This document shows positions 1-7,828 of a stretch of DNA of 64,000 nt, piece by piece (within the stretch, counting starts at the first letter, position 1; each line of letters starts with the position of its first letter). Source of the DNA: [Clostridium] asparagiforme DSM 15981 (GTDB lineage Bacteria > Bacillota > Clostridia > Lachnospirales > Lachnospiraceae); the NCBI GenBank assembly GCA_025149125.1, contig CP102272.1, positions 4,154,001-4,218,000 on the forward strand, in the 5' to 3' direction. The translations under genes and the position numbers were made by a program. The notes beneath the pieces are model-generated. The model did no database searches and was not told where the DNA came from. It saw nothing but the letters and a program-made list of their open reading frames with translations.

Positions 1-113
1 ACGTCCTGAATCGACTCCCAGACCTGCATGCGCTGCCCGGGAGATAGTGCCTCAATCTCCGCGTATACTGTTTCCTCCAGTTTTTCCGTTTTTCGATAAT
101 CGTACTGTTCCAT
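1..113 (-). CDS. hypothetical protein, N-terminal part (runs off window)
   Basis: An open minus-strand frame enters from the window edge and gives about 37 N-terminal residues starting MEQYDYRKTEKLEE. Three in-frame ATGs lie close together; the third (113) is chosen because GGAGG sits 8 bases upstream of it. The visible part is acidic and helical with no recognisable domain. It diverges from the small HTH gene that starts at 211, so the 114-210 interval should hold both promoters. Function unknown. Confidence 0.5.
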   Translation of the reverse strand, partial: MEQYDYRKTEKLEETVYAEIEALSPGQRMQVWESIQD

Positions 114-210
114 TTCCATTTCCTCCATAATTTTGCTTCATTATACCGACTATATTCAGTATATTCAAGATGAAATTTGCCACTTATAGTTAGTGATGAG
201 GTGAAATACC

Positions 211-426
211 ATGTATGATTATAGTCCGCTGTGGCAAACGATGAGGGAAATGGGCATCACAACCTATCGGCTGATCAAGGAAGGAATTGACAAAAAAACG
301 CTTTCAAATCTGCAGCACAATAAAAATGTTACGGTACTGACCCTGGAAAAGCTGTGTACCATATTGAATTGTTCCGTGGAGAATGTTGTCAGAATCGTGC
401 CGGAAGAAAAAGGAGAGGAAGCTTAG
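211..426 (+). CDS. small XRE/Cro-type HTH transcriptional regulator
   Basis: A 71-residue protein that is almost entirely one helix-turn-helix domain of the Cro/CI type: a helix with TTYRLIKEGI, a recognition segment DKKTLSNLQHNKN, and the typical LEKLCTILNCSVENVV helix that ends such domains. GAGGTGA lies about 9 bases before the ATG. It is a single-domain DNA-binding protein, probably a dimer acting on a nearby promoter. Its stop overlaps by a few bases the end of the convergent second HTH gene. The target is not visible; its own divergent promoter region is the obvious candidate. Confidence 0.8.
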   Translation: MYDYSPLWQTMREMGITTYRLIKEGIDKKTLSNLQHNKNVTVLTLEKLCTILNCSVENVVRIVPEEKGEEA

Positions 427-650
427 TCCTCTCCTTTTTCTTCGCCCTCCTTGAACTCCAGAAGATCCGAAATATCACATTTTAAAAACTCACAGAGCCT
501 GGCCATGATGGTGAGGTCCACCCTGCTGATCTTATTCTTACAGTAATTGTTGAGCTGCGTCCGCTGCATCAGGCATGCCTTGCAGACACTGTTCTTGCTG
601 CAGTTATGCTCCTTCAGGTACGACTCCAGCTTTATCTCAATCCGTCCCAC
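423..650 (-). CDS. small XRE-family HTH regulator
   Basis: A 75-residue HTH protein: NSVCKACLMQRTQLNNYCKNK resembles the turn and recognition helix, followed by LTIMARLCEFLKCDISDLLEF, the usual fourth and fifth helices of XRE domains. The frame is open to an ATG at 695, but the GTG at 650 is preferred: AGGGGG lies 6 bases upstream of it and a TATAAT box (679-684) lies inside the longer frame. It converges with the HTH gene at 211-426 and diverges from the gene at 779. It has four to five cysteines, unusual for so small a regulator; whether they bind metal is not known. Confidence 0.75.
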   Translation of the reverse strand: MGRIEIKLESYLKEHNCSKNSVCKACLMQRTQLNNYCKNKISRVDLTIMARLCEFLKCDISDLLEFKEGEEKGED

Positions 651-675
651 GCTGCACCCCCTCTTTTTCAGTACA

Positions 676-725
676 CTAATTATATGGGTAGACATGTACC
701 AAAATAAGATGTATTATAATACAGG
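676..725. promoter_or_regulatory. divergent promoter region
   Basis: On the minus strand TATAAT (679-684) lies 29 bases upstream of the GTG at 650. On the plus strand TAGACA near 689 followed about 17 bases later by TATTAT/TATAAT could serve the gene at 779. Both -35 elements are poor, so the assignment is tentative. Confidence 0.35.
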
Positions 726-778
726 CTGTACATATATAACATTATGTAGCAAATCGCAACAGGAGGTATTAACTTACT

Positions 779-1180
779 ATGGAAACCTATGATTACACAG
801 AAGGCGGGGCCGGCTGCGACATCAGCTCCCAGATAGACGCTATGTCCGCCAGAGAGCTGCAGGCCGCGGCTGAAGCCATCCGGGCCATCCGTCAGACCAG
901 CGCCCACGCGCGGCTGGACAGCAGCCGGGCCTGGTTCGACGCCGCGATTCTGCCTGCGCTGCGGGATTTCGCCGAGATGACCGCCTCCGTCCTGGTGATT
1001 GCAGACCAGGACCGCCCCATCGTCAACGCCGTCATCCGCAACTCCGAGGGGTTGGACATCACGGGCAGCTGCAAATGCATGAAAATGGCGCTGAACCTGG
1101 CGGACCACATCTACATCGGCATGGAGGACGGCCAGCCGGCCCTCTCCCTGGTGTTCGACTGCCAAAATTATATCGACTGA
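779..1180 (+). CDS. hypothetical protein, 133 aa
   Basis: The ATG at 779 follows AGGAGGT by 12 bases. The product is acidic and Ala/Asp-rich without signal peptide or membrane segment. A helical N-terminal half (SARELQAAAEAIRAIRQ) is followed by a predicted alpha/beta part ending GQPALSLVFDCQNYID. Codon use is GC-rich like the surrounding chromosome, which supports a real gene. I do not recognise the family. It sits between two small HTH genes and a tRNA; no functional clue comes from context. Confidence 0.6.
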   Translation: METYDYTEGGAGCDISSQIDAMSARELQAAAEAIRAIRQTSAHARLDSSRAWFDAAILPALRDFAEMTASVLVIADQDRPIVNAVIRNSEGLDITGSCKCMKMALNLADHIYIGMEDGQPALSLVFDCQNYID

Positions 1181-1218
1181 GCGCGGGCCACAGGCCGCGC
1201 CGGCGACCCATTGCATTC

Positions 1219-1246
1219 AAAAAAACCTCATGGAAACTCCATGAGG
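1219..1246 (-). terminator. intrinsic terminator after tRNA-Gln
   Basis: Hairpin CCTCATGG/CCATGAGG (1226-1246 in plus coordinates) followed on the minus strand by a run of seven T. It ends the tRNA-Gln transcript and may also stop readthrough from the convergent gene at 779-1180. Confidence 0.8.
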
Positions 1247-1254
1247 CTTCTGAG

Positions 1255-1327
1255 CTGGGCTACTTGGATTCGAACCAAGAAAATGACGGAGTCAGAGTCC
1301 GTTGCCTTACCATTTGGCGATAGCCCA
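1255..1327 (-). tRNA. tRNA-Gln (CTG anticodon)
   Basis: Cloverleaf reads on the minus strand: acceptor TGGGCTA/TAGCCCA, anticodon stem ACGGA/TCCGT with loop CTCTGAC giving anticodon CTG, T-arm with GGTTCGAATCC. CCA is not encoded. An identical tRNA-Gln lies at 45610-45682. Confidence 0.95.
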
Positions 1328-1373
1328 ATTTTCAGTTTTAATTCCGCAGCCCTCAGTGCCGGCTGCGGAATTT

Positions 1374-1401
1374 ATTATATCATACTGTAAAAATTAGTCA
1401 A
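1374..1401 (-). promoter_or_regulatory. sigma-70-type promoter for tRNA-Gln
   Basis: Minus strand TTGACT, 16-base spacer, TATAAT, about 47 bases upstream of the tRNA. A GC-rich hairpin (about 1341-1373) lies between promoter and tRNA. Confidence 0.65.
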
Positions 1402-1419
1402 GCATTTTTTTCTAATTTT

Positions 1420-2715
1420 TTAAATAATTCCCACAATAATTGCAAAAAGCATCATCACCACGCTCAGCGCCCACAGCGGCAGGAAGGAAAACTTGATGTG
1501 TTCCTTCAGATCCACCCCGGCTAAACCGATGGCCAGGAAGGTGGGCGGCACCACCGGACTCACGGACAGGCCCACGTTCTCGCCGATCAGCATAGCGCGC
1601 CCCACGGTGTCCAGGGTGACGCCGAAGGGCTCCACGATCTGGCCGATAATCGGCATGATGCCGTAGTAGTAGGGATCCGGCCCCAAAACCATTCCCAGAG
1701 GAGCGCCCAGAGCGCCCACAATGTAGTGCAGATAGCGCTGCAGGCCAACGGGAAGGGCGCTTATGAGCACCTTGGACATTTCCAGAACCATTCCGGTCTG
1801 GGTCATCACGCCCAGGAAAATACCCGCGCAGAGCAGGGTGACGGTCAGCATGATGCTGGAGGGCGCGTGGGCCTGGATCCGCTTCTGCTGAAGCTGGGGA
1901 TCCGGATAGTTGACCGCCAGCACGATGATGGTGCCCACCATGAACACCGCGTAGGTGGGAAGCCATTTCTGCACCAGGGCGATGATCAGCACAATGGTGA
2001 AAATCAGATTGAACCACAGCAGCTTGGGGCGCTTTAAGGAAAGATCCACGCTCTTCTCCTCGTCCGTCTCATCGGTCTCCGCCGCCACGATCCCCAGCTT
2101 TGCCAGGCGTCTGGTCTCCACAACGCCCAGATAAACGGCGATACCGATCAGGGAGACCAGGCCGAATATCTGCATGGGAATCATTTTAATCCAAAGCTCC
2201 GTGGCATCCACATTGGCCGTGGTGGCTGCGCGGATAGTCGGCCCACCCCAGGGCACCAGGTTCATAATACCGGTGGCCGCGCCGCAGAGCAGTAGCAGAA
2301 CCGTGGGCCGGATGTGCATCTTCTTGTAGATGGGCAGCATGGTCGGTATGGTGATCAGGTAGGTGGTTGCCGCCGCGCCGTCGATATGGCCGATCATGGC
2401 GATGACGGAGGTGAAAATCAGGATCAGGGTGATATTTTTTCCAGCCTTCTTCACCAGGCCGTCCACCAGCTTGTCAAACAGCCCCGCGTCGTTCATGATT
2501 CCGAAATAGGTCACGGAAAAGATGAACAGAATGGCCGTCTGCCAGGTGGAACCCACGCCCTTTCCGATGAAATCGGAAATATCCGCCAGGCTGAAGCCGC
2601 AGATGAGCGCCCCGATAATGGGCAGCACCGCGAAGCAGAACGCAGGAAGCGCCTTGCTCTTAAAGATCAGAAGCATCATTACAATGATAATCAGAAACCC
2701 TACCAGTGCAAGCAT
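1420..2715 (-). CDS. CitMHS-family citrate-metal:proton symporter
   Basis: A 431-residue, very hydrophobic protein with about 11-12 predicted membrane segments, matching the CitMHS family (citrate complexed with Mg2+ or Ca2+, imported with protons). The family-like stretches HIDGAAATTYLITIP (around residue 110) and NLVPWGGPTIRAA (around 155) are in the first half; GPDPYYYGIMPIIG lies near the C-terminal end. The start is an ATG with AAGGGGG 8 bases upstream. It is the second gene of a two-gene operon behind an alpha/beta hydrolase, 20 bases apart, and faces two divergent LysR regulators that probably control it. With citDEF 13 kb away it would supply citrate for fermentation. The exact metal and substrate are inferred from the family. 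Confidence 0.85.
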   Translation of the reverse strand: MLALVGFLIIIVMMLLIFKSKALPAFCFAVLPIIGALICGFSLADISDFIGKGVGSTWQTAILFIFSVTYFGIMNDAGLFDKLVDGLVKKAGKNITLILIFTSVIAMIGHIDGAAATTYLITIPTMLPIYKKMHIRPTVLLLLCGAATGIMNLVPWGGPTIRAATTANVDATELWIKMIPMQIFGLVSLIGIAVYLGVVETRRLAKLGIVAAETDETDEEKSVDLSLKRPKLLWFNLIFTIVLIIALVQKWLPTYAVFMVGTIIVLAVNYPDPQLQQKRIQAHAPSSIMLTVTLLCAGIFLGVMTQTGMVLEMSKVLISALPVGLQRYLHYIVGALGAPLGMVLGPDPYYYGIMPIIGQIVEPFGVTLDTVGRAMLIGENVGLSVSPVVPPTFLAIGLAGVDLKEHIKFSFLPLWALSVVMMLFAIIVGII

Positions 2716-2734
2716 TTTATTTCCCCCTTTTCTC

Positions 2735-3481
2735 TCACTGTTTTGTCACTTTTTGGATCAGGTAATTCAGTTTTTCCACCCAGTTGTCGCGGTCCTCCAC
2801 CATGATGGTGTGGCCTCCGTTTAACAGGAACACCTCGGTGTCCGCGATGCCGTCGGTGAGCATTTTCACGTGTTCCAGGGTGCGCGCCTTGTCCAGGCTG
2901 CCGTGGGCGATGACAACCGGGCAGGCGATCTTTCCCAGGTCCGGCCTGAGGTCGTGCTCCCGCAGGGTTTTGGAGGACTGGTACACCGTCTCCTTATCCA
3001 CCTGCTTTGCGTACCCGATCATTGTCTCCTTTAACACCGGATCGACCGGGCGGGCGAAACAGCGGGAAATGAACGGCTCGAACAGTTCCATGGAAAACCA
3101 CTGCTCCTGAATCCGCTTTGGCAGATCCGGGTCCCCGTGGCCGATGGCGCAGGGGCCTGTGTTGGAAAGCAGCAGGCCGGCGATGCGGTGTTCCTCATCC
3201 GCTATGGCCGCCTGAAGCGCCATCACGCCTCCGGCCGAGTAAGCGGCCAGAATCACCCGCTCCAGCCCCAGTTCCCGCACCAGCTCCTCCACCCGGTTTC
3301 CCAACTCCACAATATCCCAGGGGCCCGGCGATCTGCTCCAGTCAATCACCGCAGACTGCCAGGGAATCTCCCCCTCAATTCCGTCAAATACCGCAGGCGG
3401 AGTGGCCATCCCCCCGGGTATAAAAAGCACTGCCGGCCGCTTGGGGTCCAGCTCTCTCGTCATCTTTAAATTGCTCGCCAT
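2735..3481 (-). CDS. alpha/beta-hydrolase fold protein
   Basis: A 248-residue cytoplasmic hydrolase. Residues 17-24 (AVLFIPGG) form the first strand and oxyanion-hole region. The nucleophile elbow reads A-Y-S-A-G-G with Ser82, with Ala instead of the usual first Gly. The acid is in HGSLD near residue 195 and the catalytic His is in NGGHT near 224. Length and architecture fit esterases, lactonases or thioesterases of the family; the substrate cannot be told. It is the first gene of the operon with the CitMHS carrier, so it may act on a citrate-related ester or lactone, which is inference. Its promoter must lie in the 3482-3671 interval shared with the divergent LysR gene. Confidence 0.75.
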   Translation of the reverse strand: MASNLKMTRELDPKRPAVLFIPGGMATPPAVFDGIEGEIPWQSAVIDWSRSPGPWDIVELGNRVEELVRELGLERVILAAYSAGGVMALQAAIADEEHRIAGLLLSNTGPCAIGHGDPDLPKRIQEQWFSMELFEPFISRCFARPVDPVLKETMIGYAKQVDKETVYQSSKTLREHDLRPDLGKIACPVVIAHGSLDKARTLEHVKMLTDGIADTEVFLLNGGHTIMVEDRDNWVEKLNYLIQKVTKQ

Positions 3482-3671
3482 CTTCTATCTCCTCGTTCTT
3501 ATTTCTCAACCGGACCGGCGGCCGCCTCGTCCCCTGAAGCCGTTTTAAATGTTGACTTCATCGTGGATTTATTATAATATAAAATCAATTTTTTGGATAA
3601 TATCAATACTCCATACCCTCCTTTCGGATTTTCCGATGGATAAGATGCACAAGTTGAAAAGGACGTGAACC
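3482..3671. promoter_or_regulatory. divergent intergenic region, probable LysR control site
   Basis: This AT-rich interval separates the hydrolase-CitMHS operon (minus) from two LysR genes (plus). A minus-strand TTGATA with a 17-base spacer and TTTATA lies around 3575-3610, and several A/T-rich imperfect dyads of the T-N11-A kind overlap it. The layout, a LysR gene divergent from its target, is the classical one. Confidence 0.45.
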
Positions 3672-4634
3672 GTGAATATGGAATTAAAAGAAGTACAATA
3701 CATTCTGGCCATCGCGGAGTGCGGCAGCCTCTCCAAAGCGGCCCAGCACCTCTACGTGGCGCAGTCATCCCTCAGCCAGTTCTTAAAAAACTATGAGGCC
3801 CAGTCCGGGTACACGCTGTTTATCCGTACCCCTCAGGGGTTAAAGCCCACCTGCGAGGGCGCGCTCTATATCCACACCGCCCGCCAGATCATGCGCATGC
3901 AGAACAATCTGAACAACCAGTTGATGGAACTGTCCGGGCTGCAGCGGGGAAAGGTGTGCTTCTCCCTCTCCTCCTTCCGGTCGCCCTACCTGCTCCCGCT
4001 GGTGCTGCCCGCCTTCCGCCGGAAATACCCCAATGTCGAGGTCGCCATCACCGAGGCCCACATGGCCCGGCAGGAGCGCCTGCTGGCCGAGGGACGGGCG
4101 GACGTGGCATTTTTAAGCCTTCCCCTGGAAAACCAGGAGATTCCCTATCTGAAGGTCATCGAGGAGGAAATCTTTCTGGCCGCGCCCGACGGTCATCCCA
4201 TCACGGCCCAGGCCCGCCGCAATCCTGCAACCGGGCGCATGTGGATCGATTACCCCACCATGAACGGCCAGGACTTTTTGCTGTACAGCATCAATCACCG
4301 TCTCAGCACCTTTTCCGACCGGATCTTCACGGAGTACCACATCGCGCCCAAGATCATCCAGACCCACGACAGCTTTGAGACCTTAATCCGCCTGACCGAG
4401 GTGGGCATGGGGCTGACCTTTATCCCGGAAACCTACATTGACAACCGCCACAGCCTCTCCTATTTCTCCATCGGGGAGACCGGGCAGTTCCGCACCCTGG
4501 TGCTGGGGTACCCGCCGGTGGGATATCTCTCCAAGGCGACCCGTGCATTTTCCAATATGGTGATCGACATGCTCCAGGAGCAGCACCGGGCTCTGGACGC
4601 AAAGCTGAAGGAGGGTTCGCACATTGGACATTAA
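3672..4634 (+). CDS. LysR-family transcriptional regulator
   Basis: A 320-residue LysR protein. The winged HTH occupies residues 1-62 (SLSKAAQHLYVAQSSLSQFLKNYE is the HTH core), then a linker helix, and a periplasmic-binding-like effector domain from about residue 90 to 300 (TLIRLTEVGMGLTFIPE is typical of its second half). The GTG at 3672 is preferred over the ATG at 3678 because AAAGGA is 8 bases from the GTG. It is divergent from the hydrolase-CitMHS operon and overlaps the next LysR gene by 11 bases. The likely effector is citrate or a related acid (inference). Confidence 0.9.
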   Translation: MNMELKEVQYILAIAECGSLSKAAQHLYVAQSSLSQFLKNYEAQSGYTLFIRTPQGLKPTCEGALYIHTARQIMRMQNNLNNQLMELSGLQRGKVCFSLSSFRSPYLLPLVLPAFRRKYPNVEVAITEAHMARQERLLAEGRADVAFLSLPLENQEIPYLKVIEEEIFLAAPDGHPITAQARRNPATGRMWIDYPTMNGQDFLLYSINHRLSTFSDRIFTEYHIAPKIIQTHDSFETLIRLTEVGMGLTFIPETYIDNRHSLSYFSIGETGQFRTLVLGYPPVGYLSKATRAFSNMVIDMLQEQHRALDAKLKEGSHIGH

Positions 4635-5559
4635 AAATATCCGCTATCTCTTTGCCATCGAGGAGCTTAAGAGCATCTCGGCGGCTGCCAAACGGCTGTA
4701 CATCTCACAGCCCACCCTGAGCCAGTTTCTAAAGAAATACGAGGACGACCTGGGATATCCCATTTTTATCCGCACCAAGCAGGGGTTGAAGCTGACCCGG
4801 GAAGGGGCCGTCTTTTTGGACACGGCCCGGGAAATTCTGCGGCTGGAGCGGGACATGAGAAACCGTCTGGCGGATCAGGCCGGGGCTGTTTCCGGCGCCG
4901 TGATCTTCGCCGTCTCAGCCCAGAGAGCCCCCTTCCTCATGCCCCAGGTTCTGCCGGAATTTTACCGGAAATATCCCCAGGTGACAGTGGAGATCGTGGA
5001 GGGCCGGACCAAGGATCTGGAGGAAAAACTGCAAAAGGGGACCATCGACCTGGGCATCCTGGTGCCTCCCCTGTCGGACTCCGGCATCTGCTGCGAGGTA
5101 TTTATGGATGAGGAGATTCTGCTCGCCGTGCCGAAGGGCATGGAGCTGCCGGCAAACGTCCACCGCGAGCCGGGGCGTATCCCCTGGGTGGACCCGGCCG
5201 GGCTGGCGGAGTGCCCGTTTCTTCTGTACGATATCAACAACCGCCTCCACGACTTTGCCGTAGAGCTGTTCTCCCGCTATGGCTTCAAGCCTGCGAACCA
5301 GCGGACCTACCGCAACCTGACGCTGATCGCCCGCCTGGCCTCCGCCGGACTGGGGATCACCTTCCTGCCGGAGACATTTGCCGATCCCTCCTACCGGCTG
5401 GACTACTACTCCATCGGGGAGGAGGGCTGCTTCCGCCCCCTGGCCCTGGGCTTTCCCTCCGCCAAATACCGCTCCGGCGCCGTGGCGCGGTTTGCAGAGC
5501 TTCTGAAGGAAACGCTGCTGGCGGAGCAGCGGGCGTTTCGGGGCGGGAGCTGGGAATAA
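4624..5559 (+). CDS. LysR-family transcriptional regulator, paralogue of the preceding gene
   Basis: A 311-residue LysR protein. The HTH at residues 15-40 (SISAAAKRLYISQPTLSQFLKKYE) matches the preceding gene closely, as do the wing (IFIRTKQGLKLTREGA) and the stretch GLGITFLPETF in the effector domain, so the two are an old tandem duplication. Translation starts at TTG (4624) inside the end of the first gene, with GGAGGG 8 bases upstream, so the pair is translationally coupled. Two regulators in one transcript may form heteromers or respond to different acids. A bidirectional hairpin ends the transcript. Confidence 0.88.
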   Translation: MDIKNIRYLFAIEELKSISAAAKRLYISQPTLSQFLKKYEDDLGYPIFIRTKQGLKLTREGAVFLDTAREILRLERDMRNRLADQAGAVSGAVIFAVSAQRAPFLMPQVLPEFYRKYPQVTVEIVEGRTKDLEEKLQKGTIDLGILVPPLSDSGICCEVFMDEEILLAVPKGMELPANVHREPGRIPWVDPAGLAECPFLLYDINNRLHDFAVELFSRYGFKPANQRTYRNLTLIARLASAGLGITFLPETFADPSYRLDYYSIGEEGCFRPLALGFPSAKYRSGAVARFAELLKETLLAEQRAFRGGSWE

Positions 5560-5636
5560 AAATATTTTCTCTCTTCTCAAGGACGGGGTCTGTACATGAT
5601 CCCGTGAATATCAAAACCAAATATAAATAAATCAAA

Positions 5637-5667
5637 CGCGTGGCAGAAGATAATTTTCTGCCACGCG
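5637..5667. terminator. bidirectional intrinsic terminator
   Basis: Twelve-base stem CGCGTGGCAGAA/TTCTGCCACGCG with a short loop. On the minus strand it is followed by a T-rich tract and ends the operon finishing with the dehydrogenase at 5710; on the plus strand it can end the LysR pair. Confidence 0.8.
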
Positions 5668-5709
5668 CTCGATTTACCATAAAGTTCCTACATATACCAA
5701 CCAGACACC

Positions 5710-6672
5710 TCAATTCACCACATTCACTGGCTTTCCCTTCAAAAACGCCCGCAAATTTCCAATAGCAGTTTCTAACAACCTTGCCCGGGACTCCCTCGGC
5801 GCCCAGGATATATGAGGCGTAATAATACAATTTTTAGCTTTCAGTAATGGATTATCTCCCCGAATCGGTTCCGTGGACACTACATCCAATCCCGCCGCAT
5901 ACACCTTTCCGCAATTTAACGCATCTGCTAAATCCTTCTCCACCACCAGCTGTCCGCGGGAATTGTTCAGGATAATGACCCCTTTCTTCATCTTTTCAAT
6001 ATTGTCCTTATTGATCATGCCTTCCGTATCTGGAAACAGCGGACAATGCAGCGAAATTACATCCGACTCCCTGAATAGCGTGTCCCGATCTACATACTCT
6101 GCGATGGCACGTCCGCTCTCACTCTCAAATTGATCGCATGCGATCACCCGCATCCCCAAAGCCCCGGCTATCCGCCCTGTTGCCTGGCCAATCCGCCCGA
6201 ATCCCACAACGCCCATGGTTTTCCCTGCCAGTTCAATTAACGGGTAATCCCAAAAGCACCAGTCCGGATTTTTCTCCCAAGCGCCTGCGTGCACCGCCTG
6301 ATCGTGGTGTCCGATATGATGGCAGATTTCCAACAGCAGCCCGATGGCGAACTGTCCTACTGCGTCAGTCCCGTAAGTTGGTACATTCGCTACTGTTATA
6401 TTTCTCTCCCGTGCTGCACCGATGTCAATTACATTATACCCTGTAGCCAACACACCTACAAAACGGATAGACGGACATGCCTCAAACACTTCTCGCGTCA
6501 ACGGTGTCTTGTTGGTATACACTGCCTCCGCATTCCCAATGCGCTGGATCACCTCATCAATATTGTTTGCGGAGGTTCTGTCATAGGCAACGCACTCCCC
6601 CAATTCATGAAGCCCATCCCATGTCAGATCCCCCGGATTTAAGGTGATCCCATCCAGAACTACAATTTTCAT
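5710..6672 (-). CDS. D-2-hydroxyacid dehydrogenase (NAD(P)-dependent)
   Basis: A 320-residue member of the D-2-hydroxyacid dehydrogenase family (glycerate, lactate or hydroxyisocaproate type). The Rossmann motif VVGFGRIGQ lies near residue 155. The three catalytic residues are present: Arg in NNSRGQ, Glu in VVSTEP and His in ITPHISWAP. The frame extends upstream to a TTG, but the ATG at 6672 has GAGGG at 7 bases and is preferred. It is the last gene of the sigma-54-controlled operon and would reduce a 2-oxoacid to a D-2-hydroxyacid, so regenerating NAD+. If the pathway yields pyruvate, that product would be D-lactate; this is inference, since family members differ in substrate. Confidence 0.85.
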   Translation of the reverse strand: MKIVVLDGITLNPGDLTWDGLHELGECVAYDRTSANNIDEVIQRIGNAEAVYTNKTPLTREVFEACPSIRFVGVLATGYNVIDIGAARERNITVANVPTYGTDAVGQFAIGLLLEICHHIGHHDQAVHAGAWEKNPDWCFWDYPLIELAGKTMGVVGFGRIGQATGRIAGALGMRVIACDQFESESGRAIAEYVDRDTLFRESDVISLHCPLFPDTEGMINKDNIEKMKKGVIILNNSRGQLVVEKDLADALNCGKVYAAGLDVVSTEPIRGDNPLLKAKNCIITPHISWAPRESRARLLETAIGNLRAFLKGKPVNVVN

Positions 6673-6730
6673 TTTCAATCCCTCATTTCAAGCTTTATGT
6701 TGCACAGTCCACCGAGTATGCGATTGCACT

Positions 6731-7108
6731 TCATTCATATGAACAGAGTTCCACCAAATTTCCATCTGGGTCACGCAGATAAATACTTTTCACAGCTCCC
6801 AGAGCCCCTGTCCGCTCCACAATGCCCACCTCAATCTCAATCTGTTTTCCCTCCAGTTCCCGCCGCACTGCCTCAATCGGCCCTTCCGTCACAAGGCAAA
6901 TATCCAGATTTCCATATCCAGGATATCGGGCAGCAGGTAGATACTGCGCTTTTTCAGTGTGTATGTTGATTTTCTGCTCTCCGAATAAGAGCGCATGGCG
7001 TTTTCCATCAAAGACCGGCTTCATTCCCAAAAGTTCCCTATAAAAATGCAGACAAGCTTCAAGGTCCGCAGTCGTCAGCACCAGGTGATCCAACCGTTTT
7101 AGCCTCAT
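6731..7108 (-). CDS. VOC/glyoxalase-fold metalloprotein
   Basis: A 125-residue two-module VOC protein beginning RLKRLDHLVLTTADL with the metal-binding His at residue 8. It ends IYLRDPDGNLVELCSYE, with the usual C-terminal Glu ligand. The length fits the FosX/lactoylglutathione-lyase-like single-domain group. It overlaps the upstream esterase-like gene by ATGA, so it is translationally coupled in the operon. Possible roles are an epimerase, isomerase or lyase step on an alpha-hydroxy acid or CoA thioester; the sequence alone does not decide. Confidence 0.75.
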   Translation of the reverse strand: MRLKRLDHLVLTTADLEACLHFYRELLGMKPVFDGKRHALLFGEQKINIHTEKAQYLPAARYPGYGNLDICLVTEGPIEAVRRELEGKQIEIEVGIVERTGALGAVKSIYLRDPDGNLVELCSYE

Positions 7109-7818
7109 AACGCCACCTGCTCCAGAAACCAGTCAAGAGCTTCCTCCCATTCTTCCCAGGACATAGAGCCGCGTGACTTCTTGACATGGTCAGAATTTAA
7201 CCGTGCAGCTAAATCAGCACACGATTTCTTTAGCTCATCCCCATCTCCATATGCCAAAAATAGCTCAGATTCTCCATTCCCCATCAGTTGCGCCAAATCA
7301 AAGTCTGTTCCCTTGCACTTACCGATGGATTCTGTGCCGAACGCATTTAAAATCTGGTTTGTTTTCGAATCATCCACAAACACTTCGTCTGTCAAATTTC
7401 CGCAGGACAGGCTTATCGCCGCTTTATAGTGTGCTTTCGATAAAAGAGCGGTCCTGAGCGCTGCATAGCCGCCCTCACCGGCACCCGCGATGTACTGTTC
7501 GGACAAATCTACCGGGAAATAATCCTTCAACAAGGCGGGCAGCTCCTTCTCCAGCATCGTGAAATATTTAAGCCCATGGGCCATATCCAGGCCGTAACTG
7601 AGCGCCATATTGGGCATCGCCGCAATAATGCCGTATTTCTCTGCCAGCCGTTCCACACGTACCCGCCTCTGCCAGGCCGTATGATCCAGCCCTGCCGGTG
7701 GAAGCAGCCACAGGACAGGATATTTTTCCTTTTCGTTGTTCTCCAACGGAATCACCACATTAGCAGCGGTAGCTGTGGTCAATGCGGACGAATACATATT
7801 AATTTGAATCAGTGCCAT
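7105..7818 (-). CDS. esterase-D-like protein lacking catalytic residues
   Basis: A 237-residue protein homologous to the neighbouring esterase: same MAL-x-x-x-N-x start, same YPVLWLLPPAG strand, same position of DYFP. The nucleophile elbow G-L-S-M-G-G is replaced by G-A-G-E-G-G, so the catalytic Ser becomes Gly114. The catalytic His of G-K-H-E-W is replaced by Met219 (G-S-M-S-W). The frame is intact with AGGAGG before the ATG, so it is kept as a protein rather than decayed. It may be a regulatory or partner subunit of the active esterase (inference). It lies 10 bases downstream of that gene and overlaps the VOC gene. Confidence 0.75.
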   Translation of the reverse strand: MALIQINMYSSALTTATAANVVIPLENNEKEKYPVLWLLPPAGLDHTAWQRRVRVERLAEKYGIIAAMPNMALSYGLDMAHGLKYFTMLEKELPALLKDYFPVDLSEQYIAGAGEGGYAALRTALLSKAHYKAAISLSCGNLTDEVFVDDSKTNQILNAFGTESIGKCKGTDFDLAQLMGNGESELFLAYGDGDELKKSCADLAARLNSDHVKKSRGSMSWEEWEEALDWFLEQVAL

Positions 7819-7828
7819 ACTTTTCCTC

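Noticed and set aside
680..1216. 178-codon minus-strand frame opposite the gene at 779
   Set aside because: Shadow frame without ribosome site; the plus-strand gene has AGGAGGT.
1341..1373. Terminator of the CitMHS operon
   Set aside because: The AATTCCGCAGCC/GGCTGCGGAATT stem is good, but no T-run follows on the minus strand and the tRNA-Gln promoter overlaps its edge.
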